From DASPKW01 sp038244055 (lineage in GTDB: Bacteria; Planctomycetota; Phycisphaerae; Tepidisphaerales; Tepidisphaeraceae): a stretch of 5,553 nucleotides of DNA. The DNA lies in the NCBI GenBank assembly GCA_038244055.1, contig JBBRTW010000469.1, positions 1 through 5,553 on the forward strand. Reading direction: 5' to 3'. The position numbers were made by a program, and so were the translations under genes. The notes under the pieces are model-generated. The model saw only the letters and a program-made list of their open reading frames with translations, was not told where the DNA came from and did not search any database. Positions within the stretch are counted from its first letter, which is position 1. Each line of letters starts with the position of its first letter. This document shows, in pieces, positions 5,039 through 5,553 of this stretch.

Positions 5039-5553
5039 ATGTCGCAAGCCGACGGCCCATGGACGGTCCGCAAAACTCTTGAATGGACGACCGGGTTTTT
5101 TACCCGCAAGGGGGTCGATGGCCCGCGTCTATCGGCCGAACTGCTCCTGGCGCATGTGCTGGGTTTGACGCGCATCAAACTTTACACCGATTACGAGCGG
5201 GCCCTGTCCGATGCCGATCGAAACCGCCTCCGCGATCTGGTCACCCGCGCTGGTGACCATGAACCGATCGCCTATCTCACCGGCCGGGCCCATTTCTTCA
5301 ATCTGGAATTCGATGTCACGCGCGATGTGCTGATCCCGCGCCCGGATACCGAGACGCTGGTGGAGAATGTCGTGCAACTGGTCAAGCGGCAACTCGTCCT
5401 GGAGACGCCGCGCATTCTCGACCTCTGCACCGGCAGCGGCTGCGTCGCGGCCGCCATCGCCCATAACATCAAGACCGCCGTCGTCATCGCCACGGATATC
5501 AGCGCCCCCGCCGTCGAAGTCGCCCGGCGGAACATCGAGAATCTCGGCCTGAC
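5039..5553 (+). CDS. prmC: Peptide chain release factor N5-glutamine methyltransferase PrmC (HemK), N-terminal part (cut by the right window edge)
   Basis: The enzyme transfers a methyl group from S-adenosylmethionine to the GGQ glutamine of release factors RF1 and RF2 in the cytoplasm. The window holds 171 codons of a protein that usually has about 280-300. The N-terminal helical domain contains LSAELLLAHVLGLTRIKLYT (31-50), typical of the substrate-binding region, and EPIAYLTG (75-82). The catalytic domain shows LIPRPDTE (98-105), the SAM-binding motif I DLCTGSGCVA (128-137) and ATDIS (151-155). The catalytic NPPY motif must lie beyond the right edge. I chose the ATG at 5039 because the reading matches the family from the start and a promoter ends just before it. 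The gene often follows prfA, but here it has its own promoter and diverges from the DUF1549/DUF1553 gene. Confidence 0.95.
   Translation, partial: MSQADGPWTVRKTLEWTTGFFTRKGVDGPRLSAELLLAHVLGLTRIKLYTDYERALSDADRNRLRDLVTRAGDHEPIAYLTGRAHFFNLEFDVTRDVLIPRPDTETLVENVVQLVKRQLVLETPRILDLCTGSGCVAAAIAHNIKTAVVIATDISAPAVEVARRNIENLGL

Noticed and set aside
5092..5106. CGGGT/ACCCG hairpin with a T-rich loop near the start of prmC
   Set aside because: It lies inside coding sequence (residues GFFTRKG), is only five base pairs long, and the T run is in the loop, not after the stem, so it is not a terminator.
1..5553. CRISPR array, tRNA or rRNA genes, insertion sequence or phage genes
   Set aside because: I saw no regularly spaced repeats, tRNA-like cloverleaf, transposase or integrase sequence on either strand.

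Overview
The window is GC-rich bacterial chromosome, most likely from a planctomycete. The main evidence is a neighbouring pair of genes on the minus strand. One encodes a secreted protein with a planctomycete-type cytochrome c domain followed by DUF1549 and DUF1553. The other encodes a Tat-exported DUF1501 protein. This pairing is found again and again in Planctomycetes and close relatives and rarely elsewhere. The remaining genes are ordinary: a thioredoxin-fold TlpA-like protein cut by the left edge, a small membrane protein with no recognised family, and prmC (release-factor glutamine methyltransferase) cut by the right edge.

Layout from left to right. 1-340 (minus) is the N-terminal part of the TlpA/ResA-like protein. 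341-479 is a divergent intergenic region with a TATAAT box facing left. 480-1010 (plus) is the membrane protein. It ends one base before the stop of the convergent DUF1501 gene, 1012-2436 (minus). 2437-2646 is the gap between the two operon genes and holds a large two-hairpin palindromic repeat (2448-2553) and a smaller perfect hairpin (2588-2605). 2647-4662 (minus) is the PSCyt1-DUF1549-DUF1553 gene. I start it at a TTG, because a GGAG ribosome site and a perfect TATAAT box lie just upstream of that codon. 4663-5038 is a complex intergenic region. It contains a possible 18-codon plus-strand ORF with a strong Shine-Dalgarno sequence, an intrinsic terminator reading leftward, a possible H-type pseudoknot overlapping that terminator, an operator-like inverted and direct repeat cluster, and a plausible sigma70-type promoter for prmC. 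5039-5553 (plus) is prmC, incomplete.

How the genes may work together. The DUF1549/DUF1553 and DUF1501 proteins are both predicted to be exported, one by a Sec-type and one by a Tat-type signal, and they are probably co-transcribed. They should therefore act outside the cytoplasm as a pair, but the biochemical role of this pair is not established. The TlpA-like protein also faces the outside of the cytoplasmic membrane and could serve disulfide or cytochrome c maturation; a link to the two CxxCH motifs of the cytochrome protein is speculation.

The item most worth following is 4809-4890 on the minus strand. A pseudoknot-like fold and a well-formed terminator compete for the same bases there, as expected for a cis-regulatory attenuator or a small RNA. 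I could not assign it to a riboswitch class or RNA family that I know.
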